The notes below the pieces were generated by a model. The model saw only the letters and a list, made by a program, of their open reading frames with translations, ran no database searches and was not told where the DNA came from. Shown in pieces: positions 1 to 12,211 of a DNA stretch of 64,000 bases (its first letter is position 1; each line of letters starts with the position of its first letter). The position numbers and the translations under genes were made by a program. The stretch is from Setophaga petechia (Eukaryota; Chordata; Aves; Passeriformes; Parulidae): the NCBI GenBank assembly GCA_024362935.1, contig JANCRA010000017.1, positions 1,240,001-1,304,000 on the forward strand. The letters are read 5' to 3'.

Positions 1-363
1 GCGTCTTAGACAACTTTCTTCTACATTTTGCAAAACACACTGCAGCCCTCTGTGCAACTTCTACAACACGATGGAAGTTGTTTAGTGAGCAGCAACGCTT
101 TCCCTTTGCGAGACAAAGTGAAAAAGCTATTTGCTCAGATGTAGGTGTCAAGAAACACTTACTGCCGTGCACTGACAAGCTAATTGCTACAGAGCACTGC
201 GATTGTGTTAGCAGCTTGCAAAGTGCTAGAAAACAGTACTTTCCCACTCTCTTGCCTTTCCCTACACATTAATACTGGAAAGGAAGGCATCTTAGACAAC
301 TTTCTTTTTCTTGTTACAGAACACACTGCAGCCCTCTGTGCAACTTCTAGAACACGATAGGAG

Positions 364-3300
364 ATGTTTAGTGAGCAGGAAGGTTTTCTCCTTGGGAGAC
401 ATAGTGAAAAAGCTATTTGCTTAGATGTAGGTGACAAGAAACTCTTACTGCAGTGCACTGAAAAGCTAATTGCTACACAGAACTGGGATTGTGTTGGCAC
501 CTTGCAAAGTGCTAGAAAACAGTACTTTCCCACTCTCTTGCCTTTCCCTACACATTAATACTGGAAAGGAAGGCATCTTAGACAACTTTCTTTTTCTTGT
601 TACAGAACACACTGCAGCCCTCTGTGCAACTTCTAGAACACGATAGGAGATGTTTAGTGAGCAGGAAGGTTTTCTCCTTGGGAGACATAGTGAAAAAGCT
701 ATTTGCTTAGATGTAGGTGACAAGAAACTCTTACTGCAGTGCACTGAAAAGCTAATTGCTACACAGAACTGGGATTGTGTTAGCACCTTGCAAAGTGCTA
801 GAAAACAGTACTTTCCCACTCTCTTGCCTTTCCCTTCACATTAATACTTGAAAGGAAGGCGTCTTAGACAACTTTCTTTTTCTTGTGTCAAAAAACTCTG
901 CAGCCCTCTCTGCAACATCTACAACACGATGGAAGTTGTTTAGTGAGCAGGAAGGTTTTCTCCTTGCGAGACATAGTGAAAAAGCTTTTTGCTTAGATGT
1001 AGGTGACAAGAAACACTTACTGCAGTGCACTGAACAGCTAACTGCTGCACAGCACGAGGACTGTGTTAGCAGCTTGCAAAGTGCTAGAAAACAGTACTTT
1101 CCCACTCTCTTGCCTTTCCCTTCACATTAATACTTGAAAGGAAGGCGTCTTAGACAACTTTCTTCTACATTTTGCAAAACACACTGCAGCCCTCTGTGCA
1201 ACTTCTACAACACGATGGAAGTTGTTTAGTGAGCAGCAACACTTTCCCTTTGCGAGACAAAGTGAAAAAGCTATTTGCTCAGATGTAGGTATCAAGAAAC
1301 ACTTACTGCCGTGCACTGATAAGCTAATTGCTACACAGCACTGCGATTGTGTAAGCAGCTTGCAAAGTGCTAGAAAACAGTACTTTCCCACTCTCTTGCC
1401 TTTCCCTACACATTAATACTTGAAAGGAAGGCATCTTAGACAACTTTCTTTTTCTTGTTGCAGAACACACTGCAGCACTCTGTTCAACTTCTAGAACACC
1501 ATAGGAGATGTTTAGTGAGCAGGAAGGTTTTCCCTTGGGAGACATAGTGAAAAAGCTATTTGCTTAGATGTAGGTGACAAGAAACACTTACTGCAGTGCT
1601 CTGAAAAGCTAACTGCTACACAGCACTGCGATTGTGTTAGCAGCTTGCACAGTGCTAGAAAACAGTACTTTCCCACTCTCTTGCCTTTCCCTTCACATTA
1701 ATACTTGAAAGGAAGGCGTCTTAGACAACTTTCTTTTACATTTTGCAAAACACACTGCAGCCCTCTGTGCAACTTCTACAACATGATGGAAGTTGTTTAG
1801 TGAGCAGCAACGTTTTCCCCTTGCGAGACAAAGTGAAAAAGCTATTTGCTCAGATGTAGGTATCAAGAAACACTTACTGCCGTGCACTGACAAGCTAATT
1901 GCTACACAGCACTGGGATTGTGTTAGCAGCTTGCAAAGTGCTAGAAAACAGTACTTTCCCACTCTCTTGCCTTTCCCTTCACATTAATACTTGAAAGGAA
2001 GGCGTCTTAGACAACTTTCTTTTTCTTGTTACAGAACACACTGCAGCCCTCTGTGCAACTTCAAGAACACGATAGGAAATGTTTAGTGAGCAGGAAGGTT
2101 TTCTCCTTGCGAGACATAGTGAAAAAGCTTTTTGCTTAGATGTAGGTGACAAGAAACACTTACTGCAGTGCACAGACAAGCTAATTGCTACACAGCACTG
2201 GGATTGTGTAAGCAGCTTGCAAAGTGATAGAAAACAGTACGTTTCCACTCTTTTGCCTTTCCGTTCACATTAATACTTGAAAGGAAGGTGTCTATGACAA
2301 TTTTCTTTTTCTTGTTACAAAACAATCTGCAGCCCGCTGTGCAACTTCTAGAACACGATAGGAGATGTTTAGTGAGCAGGAACGTTTTTTTTTTGTGAGA
2401 CATAGTGAAAAAGCTATTTCCTTAGATGTAGCCAACAAGAAACACCTACTGCAGTGCACTGACAAGCTAATTGCTACCCAGCGCTGGGATTGTGTTAGCA
2501 GCTTGCAAAGTGATAGAAAACAGTACCTTTCCACTCTCTTGCCTTTCCATTCACATTAATACTTGAAAGGAAGGCGCCTTAGACAACTTTCTTTTTCTTA
2601 TTGCAAAACACTCTGCAGCCCTCTGTGCAACTCCTAGAACACGATAGGAGATGTTTAGTGAGCAGGAAGGTTTTCTCCTTGCGAGACATAGTGAAAAACT
2701 AATTGCTTAGATGTAGGTAACAAGAAACACTTACTGCAGTGCAGTGACAAGCTAATTGCTACACAGCACACGAATTGTGTAAGCAGCTTGCAAAGGGAGA
2801 GAAAACAGTACTTTCCCACTCTCTTGCCTTTCCCTTCGCATTAATACTTGAATGGAAGGCATCTTAGACAACTTTCTTTGTCTTGTTCCAAAACATTCTG
2901 CAGCCCTCTGTGCAACTTCTAGAACACGATAGGAGATGTTTAGTGAGCAGGAACGTTTTCGCCTTGCGAGACATAGTGAAAAAGCTATTTGCTTAGATGT
3001 AGGTGACAAGAAACACTTACTGCAGTGCCCTGAAAAACTAATTGCTACACAACACTGGGATTGTGTGCCCAGCTGGCAAAGTCATAGAAAATAGTGCCTT
3101 TCCACTCTCCTGCCTTTTCCATTCACATTACTATTCGAATGGAAGGCGTTGTGGAACACTTTCCTTTTCTTGTTGCAAAACACTCTGCAGCCCTCTGTGC
3201 AACCTCTCCAACACGATGGAAGTTGTTTAATAAGCAGGAACGTTTTCTCCGTGCGAGACATAGTGAAAAAGCTATTTGCTTAGATGTAGGTGACAAGAAA

Positions 3301-5795
3301 CACTTACTGCAGTGCATGCACAAGCTAATTGCAACACAGCACTGGGGTTGTGTAAGCAGCTTGCGAAGTGACAGAAAACAGTACCTTTCCACTCTCTTGC
3401 CTTTCCCTACACATTAATACTTGAAAGGAAGGCGTCTTAGACAACTTTCTTTTACATTTTGCAAAACACACTGCAGTCCTCTGTGCAACTTCTACAACAC
3501 GATGGAAGTTGTTTAGTGAGCAGCAACGTTTTCCCCTTGCGAGACAAAGTGAAAAAGCTATTTCCTCAGATGTAGGTATCAAGAAACACTTACTGCCGTG
3601 CACTGACAAGCTAATTGCTACACAGCACTGGGATTGTGTTAGCAGCTTGCAAAGTGCTAGAAAACAGTACTTTCCCACTCTCTTGCCTTTCCCTTCACAT
3701 TAATACTTGAAAGGAAGGCGTCTTAGACAACTTTCTTTTTCTTGCTAAAAAACACTCTGCAGCCCTCTGTGCAACTTCTAGAACACGATAGGAGATGTTT
3801 AGTGAGCAAGAAGGTTTTCTCCTTGGGAGACATAGTGAAAAAGGTATTTCCTTAGATGTAGGTGACAAGAAACACTTACTGCAGTGCACTGAAAAGCTAA
3901 CTGCGACACAGCACTGCGATTGTGTTAGCAGCTTGCAAAGTGCTAGAAAACAGTACTTTCCCACTCTCTTGCCTTTCCATTCCCTATAACACTTCAAAGG
4001 AAGACATCTTAGACAACTTTCTTTTTCTTGTGTCAAAAAACTCTGCAGCCCTCTCTGCAACATCTACAACACGATGGAAGTTGTTTAGTGAGCAGGAAGG
4101 TTTTCTCCTTGCGAGACATAGTGAAAAAGCTTTTTGCTTAGATGTAGGTGACAAGAAACACTTACTGCAGTGCACTGAAAAGCTAATTGCTACACAGAAC
4201 TGGGATTGTGTTAGCAGCTTGCAAAGTGCTAGAAAACAGTACTTTCCCACTCTCTTGCCTTTCCCTTCACATTAATACCTGAAAGGAAGGCATCTTAGAC
4301 AACTTCGTTTTTCTTGCTGCAAAACGCACTACAGCCCTCTGTGCAACTTCTAGAACACGATAGGAAATCTTTAGTGAGCAGGAAGGTTTTCTCCTTGCGA
4401 GACAAAGTGAAAAAGCTTTTTGCTTAGATGTATGTGACAAGAAACACTTACTGCAGTGCACTGAACAGCTAACTGCTACACAGCACTAGGATTGTGTTAG
4501 CAGCTTGCAAAGTGCTAGAAAACAGTACTTTCCCACTCTCTTGCCTTTCCCTTCACATTAATACTTGAAAGGAAGGCGTCTTAGACAACTTTCTTTTTCT
4601 TGTGTCAAAAAACTTTGCAGCCCTCTCTGCAACATCTACAACACGATGGAAGTTGTTTAGTGAGCAGGAAGGTTTTCTCCTTGCGAGACATAGTGAAAAA
4701 GCGATTTGCTTAGATGTAGGTGACAAGAAACACTTACTGCAGTGCACTGAAAAGCTAATTGCTACACAGAACTGGGATTGTGTTAGTAGCTTGCAAAGTG
4801 CTAGAAAACAGTACTTTCCCACTCTCTTGCCTTTCCCTTCACATTAATACTTGAAAGGAAGGCGTCTTAGACAACTTTCTTTTTCTTGCTGCAAAACACA
4901 CTGCAGCCCTCTGTGCAACTTCTAGAACACGATAGGAAATGTTTAGTGAGCAGGAAGGTTTTCTCCTTGCGAGACATAGTGAAAAAGCTTTTTGCTTAGA
5001 TATAGGTGACAAGAAACACTTACTGCAGTGCACTGAACAGCTAATTGCTACACAGAACTGGGATTGTGTTAGCAGCTTGCAAAGTGCTAGAAAACAGTAC
5101 TTTCCCACTCTCTTGCCTTTCCCTTCACATTAATACTTGAAAGGAAGGCGTCTTAGACAATTTCTTTTTCTTGCTGCAAAACACACTGCAGCCCTCTGTG
5201 CAACTTCTAGAACACGAAAGGAAATGTTTAGTGAGCAGGAAGGTTTTCTCCTTGCGAGACATAGTGAAAAAGCTTTTTGCTTAGATGTAGGTGACAAGAA
5301 ACACTTACTGCAGTGCACTGAAAAGCAAACTGCTACGCAGCTCTAGGATTGTGTTAGCAGCTTGCACAGTGCTAGAAAACAGTACTTTCCCACTCTCTTG
5401 CCTTTCCCTTCACATTAATACTTGAAAGGAAGGCGTCTTAGACAACTTTCTTTTTCTTCTGTCAAAAAACTCTGCAGCCCTCTCTGCAACATCTACAACA
5501 CGATGGAAGTTGTTTAGTGAGCAGGAAGGTTTTCTCCTTGCGAGACATAGTGAAAAAGCTTTTTGCTTAGATGTAGGTGACAAGAAACACTTACTGCAGT
5601 GCACTGAACACCTAACTGCTACACAGCACTAGGACTGTGTTAGCAGCTTGCAAAGTGCTAGAAAACAGTACTTTCCCACTCTCTTGCCTTTCCCTTCACA
5701 TTAATACTTGAAAGGAAGGCGTCTTAGATAACTTTCTTTTTCTTGTTACAGAACACACTGCAGCCCTCTGTGCAACTTCTAGAACACGATAGGAG
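364..5795. repeat. 19-monomer higher-order repeat, copy 1 (5,432 bp)
   Basis: Variants of individual monomers recur in the same order 5,432 bases later: the monomers at 650, 1222, 2365 and 3223 match those at 6082, 6654, 7797 and 8655. Several monomer translations in the two copies are identical (for example 836-1105 against 6268-6537), while neighbouring monomers within one copy differ clearly. That is the signature of a higher-order unit. 5,432 is 19 x 286 minus 2. The start of the unit is arbitrary. Confidence 0.9.
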
Positions 5796-8700
5796 ATGTT
5801 TAGTGAGCAAGAAGGTTTTCTTCTTGCGAGACATAGTGAAAAAGCTATTTGCTCAGATGTAGGTAACAAGAAACACTTACTGCCGTGCACTGACAAGCTA
5901 ATTGCTACAGAGCACTGCGATTGTGTTAGCAGCTTGCAAAGTGCTAGAAAACAGTACTTTCCCACTCTCTTGCCTTTCCCTACACATTAATACTGGAAAG
6001 GAAGGCATCTTAGACAACTTTCTTTTTCTTGTTACAGAACACACTGCAGCCCTCTGTGCAACTTCTAGAACACGATAGGAGATGTTTAGTGAGCAGAAAG
6101 GTTTTCTCCTTGGGAGACATAGTGAAAAAGCTATTTGCTTAGATGTAGGTGACAAGAAACTCCTACTGCAGTGCACTGAAAAGCTAATTGCTACACAGAA
6201 CTGGGATTGTGTTAGCACCTTGCAAAGTGCTAGAAAACGGTACTTTCCCACTCTCTTGCCTTTCCCTTCACATTAATACTTGAAAGGAAGGCGTCTTAGA
6301 CAACTTTCTTTTTCTTGTGTCAAAAAACTCTGCAGCCCTCTCTGCAACATCTACAACACGATGGAAGTTGTTTAGTGAGCAGGAAGGTTTTCTCCTTGCG
6401 AGACATAGTGAAAAAGCTTTTTGCTTAGATGTAGGTGACAAGAAACACTTACTGCAGTGCACTGAACAGCTAACTGCTGCACAGCACGAGGACTGTGTTA
6501 GCAGCTTGCAAAGTGCTAGAAAACAGTACTTTCCCACTCTCTTGCCTTTCCCTTCACATTAATACTTGAAAGGAAGGCGTCTTAGACAACTTTCTTCTAC
6601 ATTTTGCAAAACACACTGCAGCCCTCTGTGCAACTTCTACAACACGATGGAAGTTGTTTAGTGAGCAGCAACACTTTCCCTTTGCGAGACAAAGTGAAAA
6701 AGCTATTTGCTCAGATGTAGGTATCAAGAAACACTTACTGCCGTGCACTGATAAGCTAATTGCTACACAGCACTGCGATTGTGTAAGCAGCTTGCAAAGT
6801 GCTAGAAAACAGTACTTTCCCACTCTCTTGCCTTTCCCTACACATTAATACTGGAAAGGAAGGCATCTTAGACAACTTTCTTTTTCTTGTTACAGAACAC
6901 ACTGCAGCACTCGGTTCAACTTCTAGAACACCATAGGAGATGTTTAGTGAGCAGGAAGGTTTTCCCTTGGGAGACATAGTGAAAAAGCTATTTGCTTAGA
7001 TGTAGGTGACAAGAAACACTTACTGCAGTGCTCTGAAAAGCTAACTGCTACACAGCACTGCGATTGTGTTAGCAGCTTGCAAAGTGCTAGAAAACAGTAC
7101 TTTCCCACTCTCTTGCCTTTCCCTTCACATTAATACTTGAAAGGAAGGCGTCTTAGACAACTTTCTTTTACATTTTGCAAAACACACTGCAGCCCTCTGT
7201 GCAACTTCTACAACACGATGGAAGTTGTTTAGTGAGCAGGAAGGTTTTCCCCTTGCGAGACAAAGTGAAAAAGCTATTTGCTCAGATGTAGGTATCAAGA
7301 AACACTTACTGCCGTGCACTGACAAGCTAATTGCTACACAGCACTGGGATTGTGTTAGCAGCTTGCAAAGTGCTAGAAAACAGTACTTTCCCACTCTCTT
7401 GCCTTTCCCTTCACATTAATACTTGAAAGGAAGGCGTCTTAGACAACTTTCTTTTTCTTGTTACAGAACACACTGCAGCCCTCTGTGCAACTTCTAGAAC
7501 ACGATAGGAAATGTTTAGTGAGCAGGAAGGTTTTCTCCTTGCGAGACATAGTGAAAAAGCTTTTTGCTTAGATGTAGGTGACAAGAAACACTTACTGCAG
7601 TGCACAGACAAGCTAATTGCTACACAGCACTGGGATTGTGTAAGCAGCTTGCAAAGTGATAGAAAACAGTACGTTTCCACTCTTTTGCCTTTCCGTTCAC
7701 ATTAATACTTGAAAGGAAGGTGTCTATGACAATTTTCTTTTTCTTGTTACAAAACACTCTGCAGCCCGCTGTGCAACTTCTAGAACACGATAGGAGATGT
7801 TTAGTGAGCAGGAACGTTTTTTTTTTGTGAGACATAGTGAAAAAGCTATTTCCTTAGATGTAGCCAACAAGAAACACCTACTGCAGTGCACTGACAAGCT
7901 AATTGCTACCCAGCGCTGGGATTGTGTTAGCAGCTTGCAAAGTGATAGAAAACAGTACCTTTCCACTCTCTTGCCTTTCCATTCACATTAATACTTGAAA
8001 GGAAGGCGTCTTAGACAACTTTCTTTTTCTTATTGCAAAACACTCTGCAGCCCTCTGTGCAACTCCTAGAACACGATAGGAGATGTTTAGTGAGCAGGAA
8101 GGTTTTCTCCTTGCGAGACATAGTGAAAAACTAATTGCTTAGATGTAGGTAACAAGAAACACTTACTGCAGTGCAGTGACAAGCTAATTGCTACACAGCA
8201 CACGAATTGTGTAAGCAGCTTGCAAAGGGAGAGAAAACAGTACTTTCCCACTCTCTTGCCTTTCCCTTCGCATTAATACTTGAATGGAAGGCATCTTAGA
8301 CAACTTTCTTTGTCTTGTTCCAAAACATTCTGCAGCCCTCTGTGCAACTTCTAGAACACGATAGGAGATGTTTAGTGAGCAGGAACGTTTTCGCCTTGCG
8401 AGACATAGTGAAAAAGCTATTTGCTTAGATGTAGGTGACAAGAAACACTTACTGCAGTGCCCTGAAAAACTAATTGCTACACAACACTGGGATTGTGTGC
8501 CCAGCTGGCAAAGTCATAGAAAATAGTGCCTTTCCACTCTCCTGCCTTTTCCATTCACATTACTATTCGAATGGAAGGCGTTGTGGAACACTTTCCTTTT
8601 CTTGTTGCAAAACACTCTGCAGCCCTCTGTGCAACTTCTCCAACACGATGGAAGTTGTTTAATAAGCAGGAACGTTTTCTCCGTGCGAGACATAGTGAAA

Positions 8701-9975
8701 AAGCTATTTGCTTAGATGTAGGTGACAAGAAACACTTACTGCAGTGCATGCACAAGCTAATTGCAACACAGCACTGGGGTTGTGTAAGCAGCTTGCGAAG
8801 TGACAGAAAACAGTACCTTTCCACTCTCTTGCCTTTCCCTACACATTAATACTTGAAAGGAAGGCGTCTTAGACAACTTTCTTTTACATTTTGCAAAACA
8901 CACTGCAGCCCTCTGTGCAACTTCTACAACACGATGGAAGTTGTTTAGTGAGCAGCAACGTTTTCCCCTTGCGAGACAAAGTGAAAAAGCTATTTGCTCA
9001 GATGTAGGTATCAAGAAACACTTACTGCCGTGCACTGACAAGCTAATTGCTACACAGCACTGGGATTGTGTTAGCAGCTTGCAAAGTGCTAGAAAACAGT
9101 ACTTTCCCACTCTCTTGCCTTTCCATTCCCTATAACACTTGAAAGGAAGACATCTTAGACAACTCTCTTTTTCTTGTGTCAAAAAACTCTGCAGCCCTCT
9201 CTGCAACATCTACAACACGATGGAAGTTGTTTAGTGAGCAGGGAGGTTTTCTCCTTGCGAGACATAGTGAAAAAGCTTTTTGCTTAGATGTAGGTGACAA
9301 GAAACACTTACTGCAGTGCACTGAAAAGCTAATTGCTACACAGAACTGGGATTGTGTTAGCAGCTTGCAAAGTGCTAGAAAACAGTACTTTCCCACTCTC
9401 TTGCCTTTCCCTTCACATTAATACCTGAAAGGAAGGCATCTTAGACAACTTCCTTTTTCTTGCTGCAAAACGCACTACAGCCCTCTGTGCAACTTCTAGA
9501 ACACGATAGGAAATCTTTAGTGAGCAGGAAGGTTTTCTCCTTGCGACACAAAGTGAAAAAGCTTTTTGCTTAGATGTAGGTGACAAGAAACACTTACTGC
9601 AGTGCACTGAACAGCTAACTGCTACACAGCACTAGGATTGTGTTAGCAGCTTGCAAAGTGCTAGAAAACAGTACTTTCCCACTCTCTTGCCTTTCCCTTC
9701 ACATTAATACTTGAAAGGAAGGCGTCTTAGACAACTTTCTTTTTCTTGTGTCAAAAAACTTTGCAGCCCTCTCTGCAACATCTACAACACGATGGAAGTT
9801 GTTTAGTGAGCAGGAAGGTTTTCTCCTTGCGAGACATAGTGAAAAAGCGATTTGCTTAGATGTAGGTGAATAGAAACACTTACTGCAGTGCACTGAAAAG
9901 CTAATTGCTACACAGAACTGGGATTGTGTTAGTAGCTTGCAAAGTGCTAGAAAACAGTACTTTCCCACTCTCTTG
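5796..9975. repeat. 19-monomer higher-order repeat, copy 2 (lacks one monomer, split by ERV1)
   Basis: The copy follows copy 1 at +5,432 until about 9,100, then at +5,146, so exactly one monomer (that at 3,795 in copy 1) is missing. The monomer at 8,941 joins the start of the 3,509 type to the end of the 3,795 type, as expected for unequal crossing-over in register. The copy resumes after ERV1 at 19,171 and can be followed to about 19,420, where the sequence switches to another monomer type. Confidence 0.88.
9970..9975. repeat. Target-site duplication of ERV1, 3' side (CTCTTG)
   Basis: CTCTTG precedes the provirus and recurs directly after it at 19,171-19,176. The intact site appears once in the homologous monomer of copy 1 at 4,824-4,829. 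Three bases (TGC, 9,976-9,978) lie between this duplication and the LTR end. Confidence 0.9.
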
Positions 9976-9978
9976 TGC

Positions 9979-10725
9979 TGTGGCGGTGCCGATATCCTGA
10001 GCCCGGCTGGCCCACAGAATTGCACAGCCAACAGCCTGAGAGAGGGCACGGGCAGCTGCAGACCCAGAGCCTCCGGCAGGAGAGGAACTGGATTCCCGAT
10101 CGCCCTTCCCAGAGCTCCCTCCACGTCAGTGGTGGAGGAGGCAGCTCTGGCAGGCTTAGGAGCAGATACAGCAGCACTATTCCAGAGGACGCTGAAGCAA
10201 AACGCGAGGCAGCAGTTCTCCACAGCAGGGGAAGGTTTATTGGAGAGGGTGAAGGGTGTAGACAGGTAGGAGGCTGCAGGGAACTGCCCCGAGGGGCGGG
10301 GAGAACAAAACATTTATAGGGAGACCAGAGGGAGGTGGATCCCTCACCCTGGCCAATGAACTAAACACCCGGCTAAACTGACAGGGGACAGTAACAAATA
10401 GAACAACATTAGGGGAGGGCCAGCTCTACCTTGCCCAATCACCCTCTGCCCTGTGGAGAAGGTTCTAGTGAAGCAGACAGGGACAGAGGGTGACAGGCAG
10501 GCAGGCTGACAACTGAAAATACAGGGGTGGGGAGAACTCGATACAAAAAGGCGGGAGTAACTAAGCAACAGAAATGACGGACAGTCCCTGAGGGAGAAAA
10601 ACAGGGGGAGGGGAAGCCTGGCAAGCGCCATCTTAGGTAAGTAACACTAATACATTAAAATACAATAAATTAAAATCAACCCGAACAGAAAAGGGAGAGG
10701 GAGACTGCAGGGGCGCACCGCAACA
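9979..10725 (-). repeat. ERV1 3' LTR (747 bp)
   Basis: In viral sense it starts TGTTGCGGTGC and ends GGCACCGCCACA, giving an imperfect terminal inverted repeat (TGTTGCGGTGC against TGTGGCGGTGC) with TG/CA ends. A TATA element (TATAAATG on the minus strand, 10,311-10,318) and AATAAA (10,236-10,241) place R at roughly 10,220-10,288, so U3 is about 440 bases and U5 about 240. Inverted CCAAT boxes lie upstream of the TATA at 10,353-10,357 and 10,435-10,439. The AATAAA is the expected polyadenylation signal of the genomic RNA. Confidence 0.95.
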
Positions 10726-10740
10726 TCTCCCCCTTTTTTA
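10726..10740 (-). other. ERV1 polypurine tract
   Basis: In viral sense this is TAAAAAAGGGGGAGA, directly next to the TGTTGCGG start of the 3' LTR. It is the expected plus-strand primer for reverse transcription. The same element in ERV2 differs by a single base. Confidence 0.9.
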
Positions 10741-10797
10741 CACAAAAAATAAAAGAAAAACAAAGGCAAGTCTCTGAAAATAAAAGTCCTTAAAACG

Positions 10798-12141
10798 TTA
10801 AACTTCGTGCTCATCCTCGGGTTCTTCAGGCGAGGTGATGAAGTCCTGGTGGCCAGAGCTGGTCTCGGAGTCTTCTGGGTCAGCTTCGGTGACGGGGAAG
10901 CTGACCACGTTGACATTATTCATGACAAGTCTCTTGACCAGTCTCCGAACCACCGCCCACACGATGGAACACCCGAGGATGACAAGCAAAATAATTAAAA
11001 GTCCAAATAAAATGTCCTTTAAAATTGATCCAGCCCAGCCTGAGAGCCCAAGCCCGGAGAGTAGATTCCCCAACCAATCCTCCGTCTCTCTCTTGATGTC
11101 GTGGACCAGGCCCTTCATTTCCTCCAACGCCTTCTGCACATTGGGTGCCTTAGATGTTAAATTGAAGCAGCACAGACCCTCAAACTCCTCGCAGCGATGG
11201 TGGTGCAAAAGGAGCAAATAATCAATTGCTGCTTGATTTTGCAGCATCGCTTGCCTGGTTATTTTCTCATCAGCTAGGAGTCCCGCGATGGCTGTGGAAG
11301 TAAGATTCGCATGTTTCACAGACCAGCACTCTAACCTGCCCAATTCGCCGATGGCCTTTCCGGCCGAAACCCACGGCAAGAACAGAGAGATAGCGACCCT
11401 TTTGCCCTCATTCCAATGATAAATTTTGGAGTCGCAATCTGGGCCAAATTCTGTCAGATCTTTTTTCTGCCTAATCACCACTTCTGACTTTTTGGTAGGC
11501 CAATTCTCTAATTTCGGCGTGCCGGGAGTGAACAGCGTCACATGACCGATCGTACATGGGCCTCCTAGAAGGTGAGAGGGGATGCCGTTCCAGGCTCGGT
11601 TACCACAAATAAAATAGAATCCTTGGGGCAGGGTTCGGGGTTTAAGGTCAGGGGTGGTCGGGCCCCTGGCCAAGAGGGTCTCCTCACACCATTGGTGCTC
11701 CGACCCCCCCTCGACCAGGGTCCACTGGGGGTCATTAGAGCGGATGGACTTGACTAAACTATAAGGGATGGAAAGACGAACACAAAGAGGGGCTTTGGCG
11801 GAACCGAGCAAATTAAATTTCAGAGGCTCTTCGGGGGAAAAGGGGAGAAGGTTGATGGAATTCCTCCAAGCCTCTGTATGGTCTTGATCCTTGGACTTGA
11901 TTAGCAAATCAAGAGGGGAAGGGAAATCACGGGGCGGGACCGGGATCCCCACCAGGCAAGACGACAGAGGGTCTGTGGCCGCTTCGGCGTGGAGGCAAAT
12001 GTGGTCCTGGCCAAGAGAGCGGGCAAGGGAGGTCCACATGTTGTTGGTAATGGGGGACCTCTGGTCGGGCTCTCCGGGGGCCTCTTGGAGGAGGAGGACG
12101 ACTGCTAAGATGACAAATGCAGGAGTCCCTCCTCGAATCAT
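10798..12141 (-). CDS. env: ERV1 Env glycoprotein (447 aa, intact)
   Basis: Envelope precursor that would mediate receptor binding and membrane fusion. I place the start at 12,141 because it follows a conserved splice acceptor, opens with a signal peptide (about residues 1-20) and matches the ERV2 start; an in-frame extension to 12,399 overlaps pol and is unlikely to be used. SU spans about 21-227 with six cysteines and no N-X-S/T sequon. RQKK at 224-227 is the likely SU/TM junction. TM has C236 and C272 around a hydrophobic internal fusion loop (residues 249-261), which are positions 9 and 45 of TM, then a CX6CC motif (C317, C324, C325), a membrane helix at about 379-397 and a 50-residue acidic tail. 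The Cys9/Cys45 loop is the known alpharetrovirus layout. TM sequons occur at N279 and N327. No frame break is seen. Confidence 0.93.
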   Translation of the reverse strand: MIRGGTPAFVILAVVLLLQEAPGEPDQRSPITNNMWTSLARSLGQDHICLHAEAATDPLSSCLVGIPVPPRDFPSPLDLLIKSKDQDHTEAWRNSINLLPFSPEEPLKFNLLGSAKAPLCVRLSIPYSLVKSIRSNDPQWTLVEGGSEHQWCEETLLARGPTTPDLKPRTLPQGFYFICGNRAWNGIPSHLLGGPCTIGHVTLFTPGTPKLENWPTKKSEVVIRQKKDLTEFGPDCDSKIYHWNEGKRVAISLFLPWVSAGKAIGELGRLECWSVKHANLTSTAIAGLLADEKITRQAMLQNQAAIDYLLLLHHHRCEEFEGLCCFNLTSKAPNVQKALEEMKGLVHDIKRETEDWLGNLLSGLGLSGWAGSILKDILFGLLIILLVILGCSIVWAVVRRLVKRLVMNNVNVVSFPVTEADPEDSETSSGHQDFITSPEEPEDEHEV

Positions 12142-12180
12142 GGCTGGGCTGAAGCAACTAAAATTGAAAGAAACAAACAC
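12141..12180 (-). other. ERV1 env splice acceptor
   Basis: In viral sense a pyrimidine-rich stretch ending in TTTTAG (AG at 12,158-12,159) lies 16 bases before the env ATG. The same stretch, acceptor and spacing occur in ERV2 (AG at 49,735-49,736). A subgenomic env mRNA is the normal retroviral strategy and fits. Confidence 0.65.
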
Positions 12181-12211
12181 ATTAAATAATCTGCCAGGGG
12201 GGGGGAAGGGT

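Larger units (their letters stand above)
1..9975. repeat. 286-bp satellite array, left block (about 35 monomers)
   Basis: Head-to-tail monomers recur every 285-287 bases. A convenient marker is the ATGTTTAGTGAGCAG-like element near 78, 364, 650, 1222, 1793, 2079, 2365 and onward. All copies point the same way. Each monomer has a pyrimidine-rich stretch (CTTTCTTTTTCTTGTT), a CTGCAG, a GAGACATAGTGAAAAAGC block and the ending CTCTTGCCTTTCC. Open frames of about 64 codons (plus) and 89 codons (minus) recur in the monomers, but 286 is not a multiple of three, so the frame changes from one monomer to the next, and several copies carry stops. I treat these frames as by-products of repetition, not genes. 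The array runs off the left window edge. Whether it is centromeric, pericentromeric or subtelomeric cannot be told from sequence. Confidence 0.97.

Noticed and set aside
1..9975. CRISPR-like or minisatellite interpretation of the repeats
   Set aside because: Monomers are contiguous 286-base units without short repeats and unique spacers; the genome context is eukaryotic.
9699..10313. 204-codon minus frame crossing the satellite/LTR junction
   Set aside because: It runs from LTR U5/R into satellite in antisense phase and is a junction artefact; a nearly identical LTR half occurs at 18,198-18,758.
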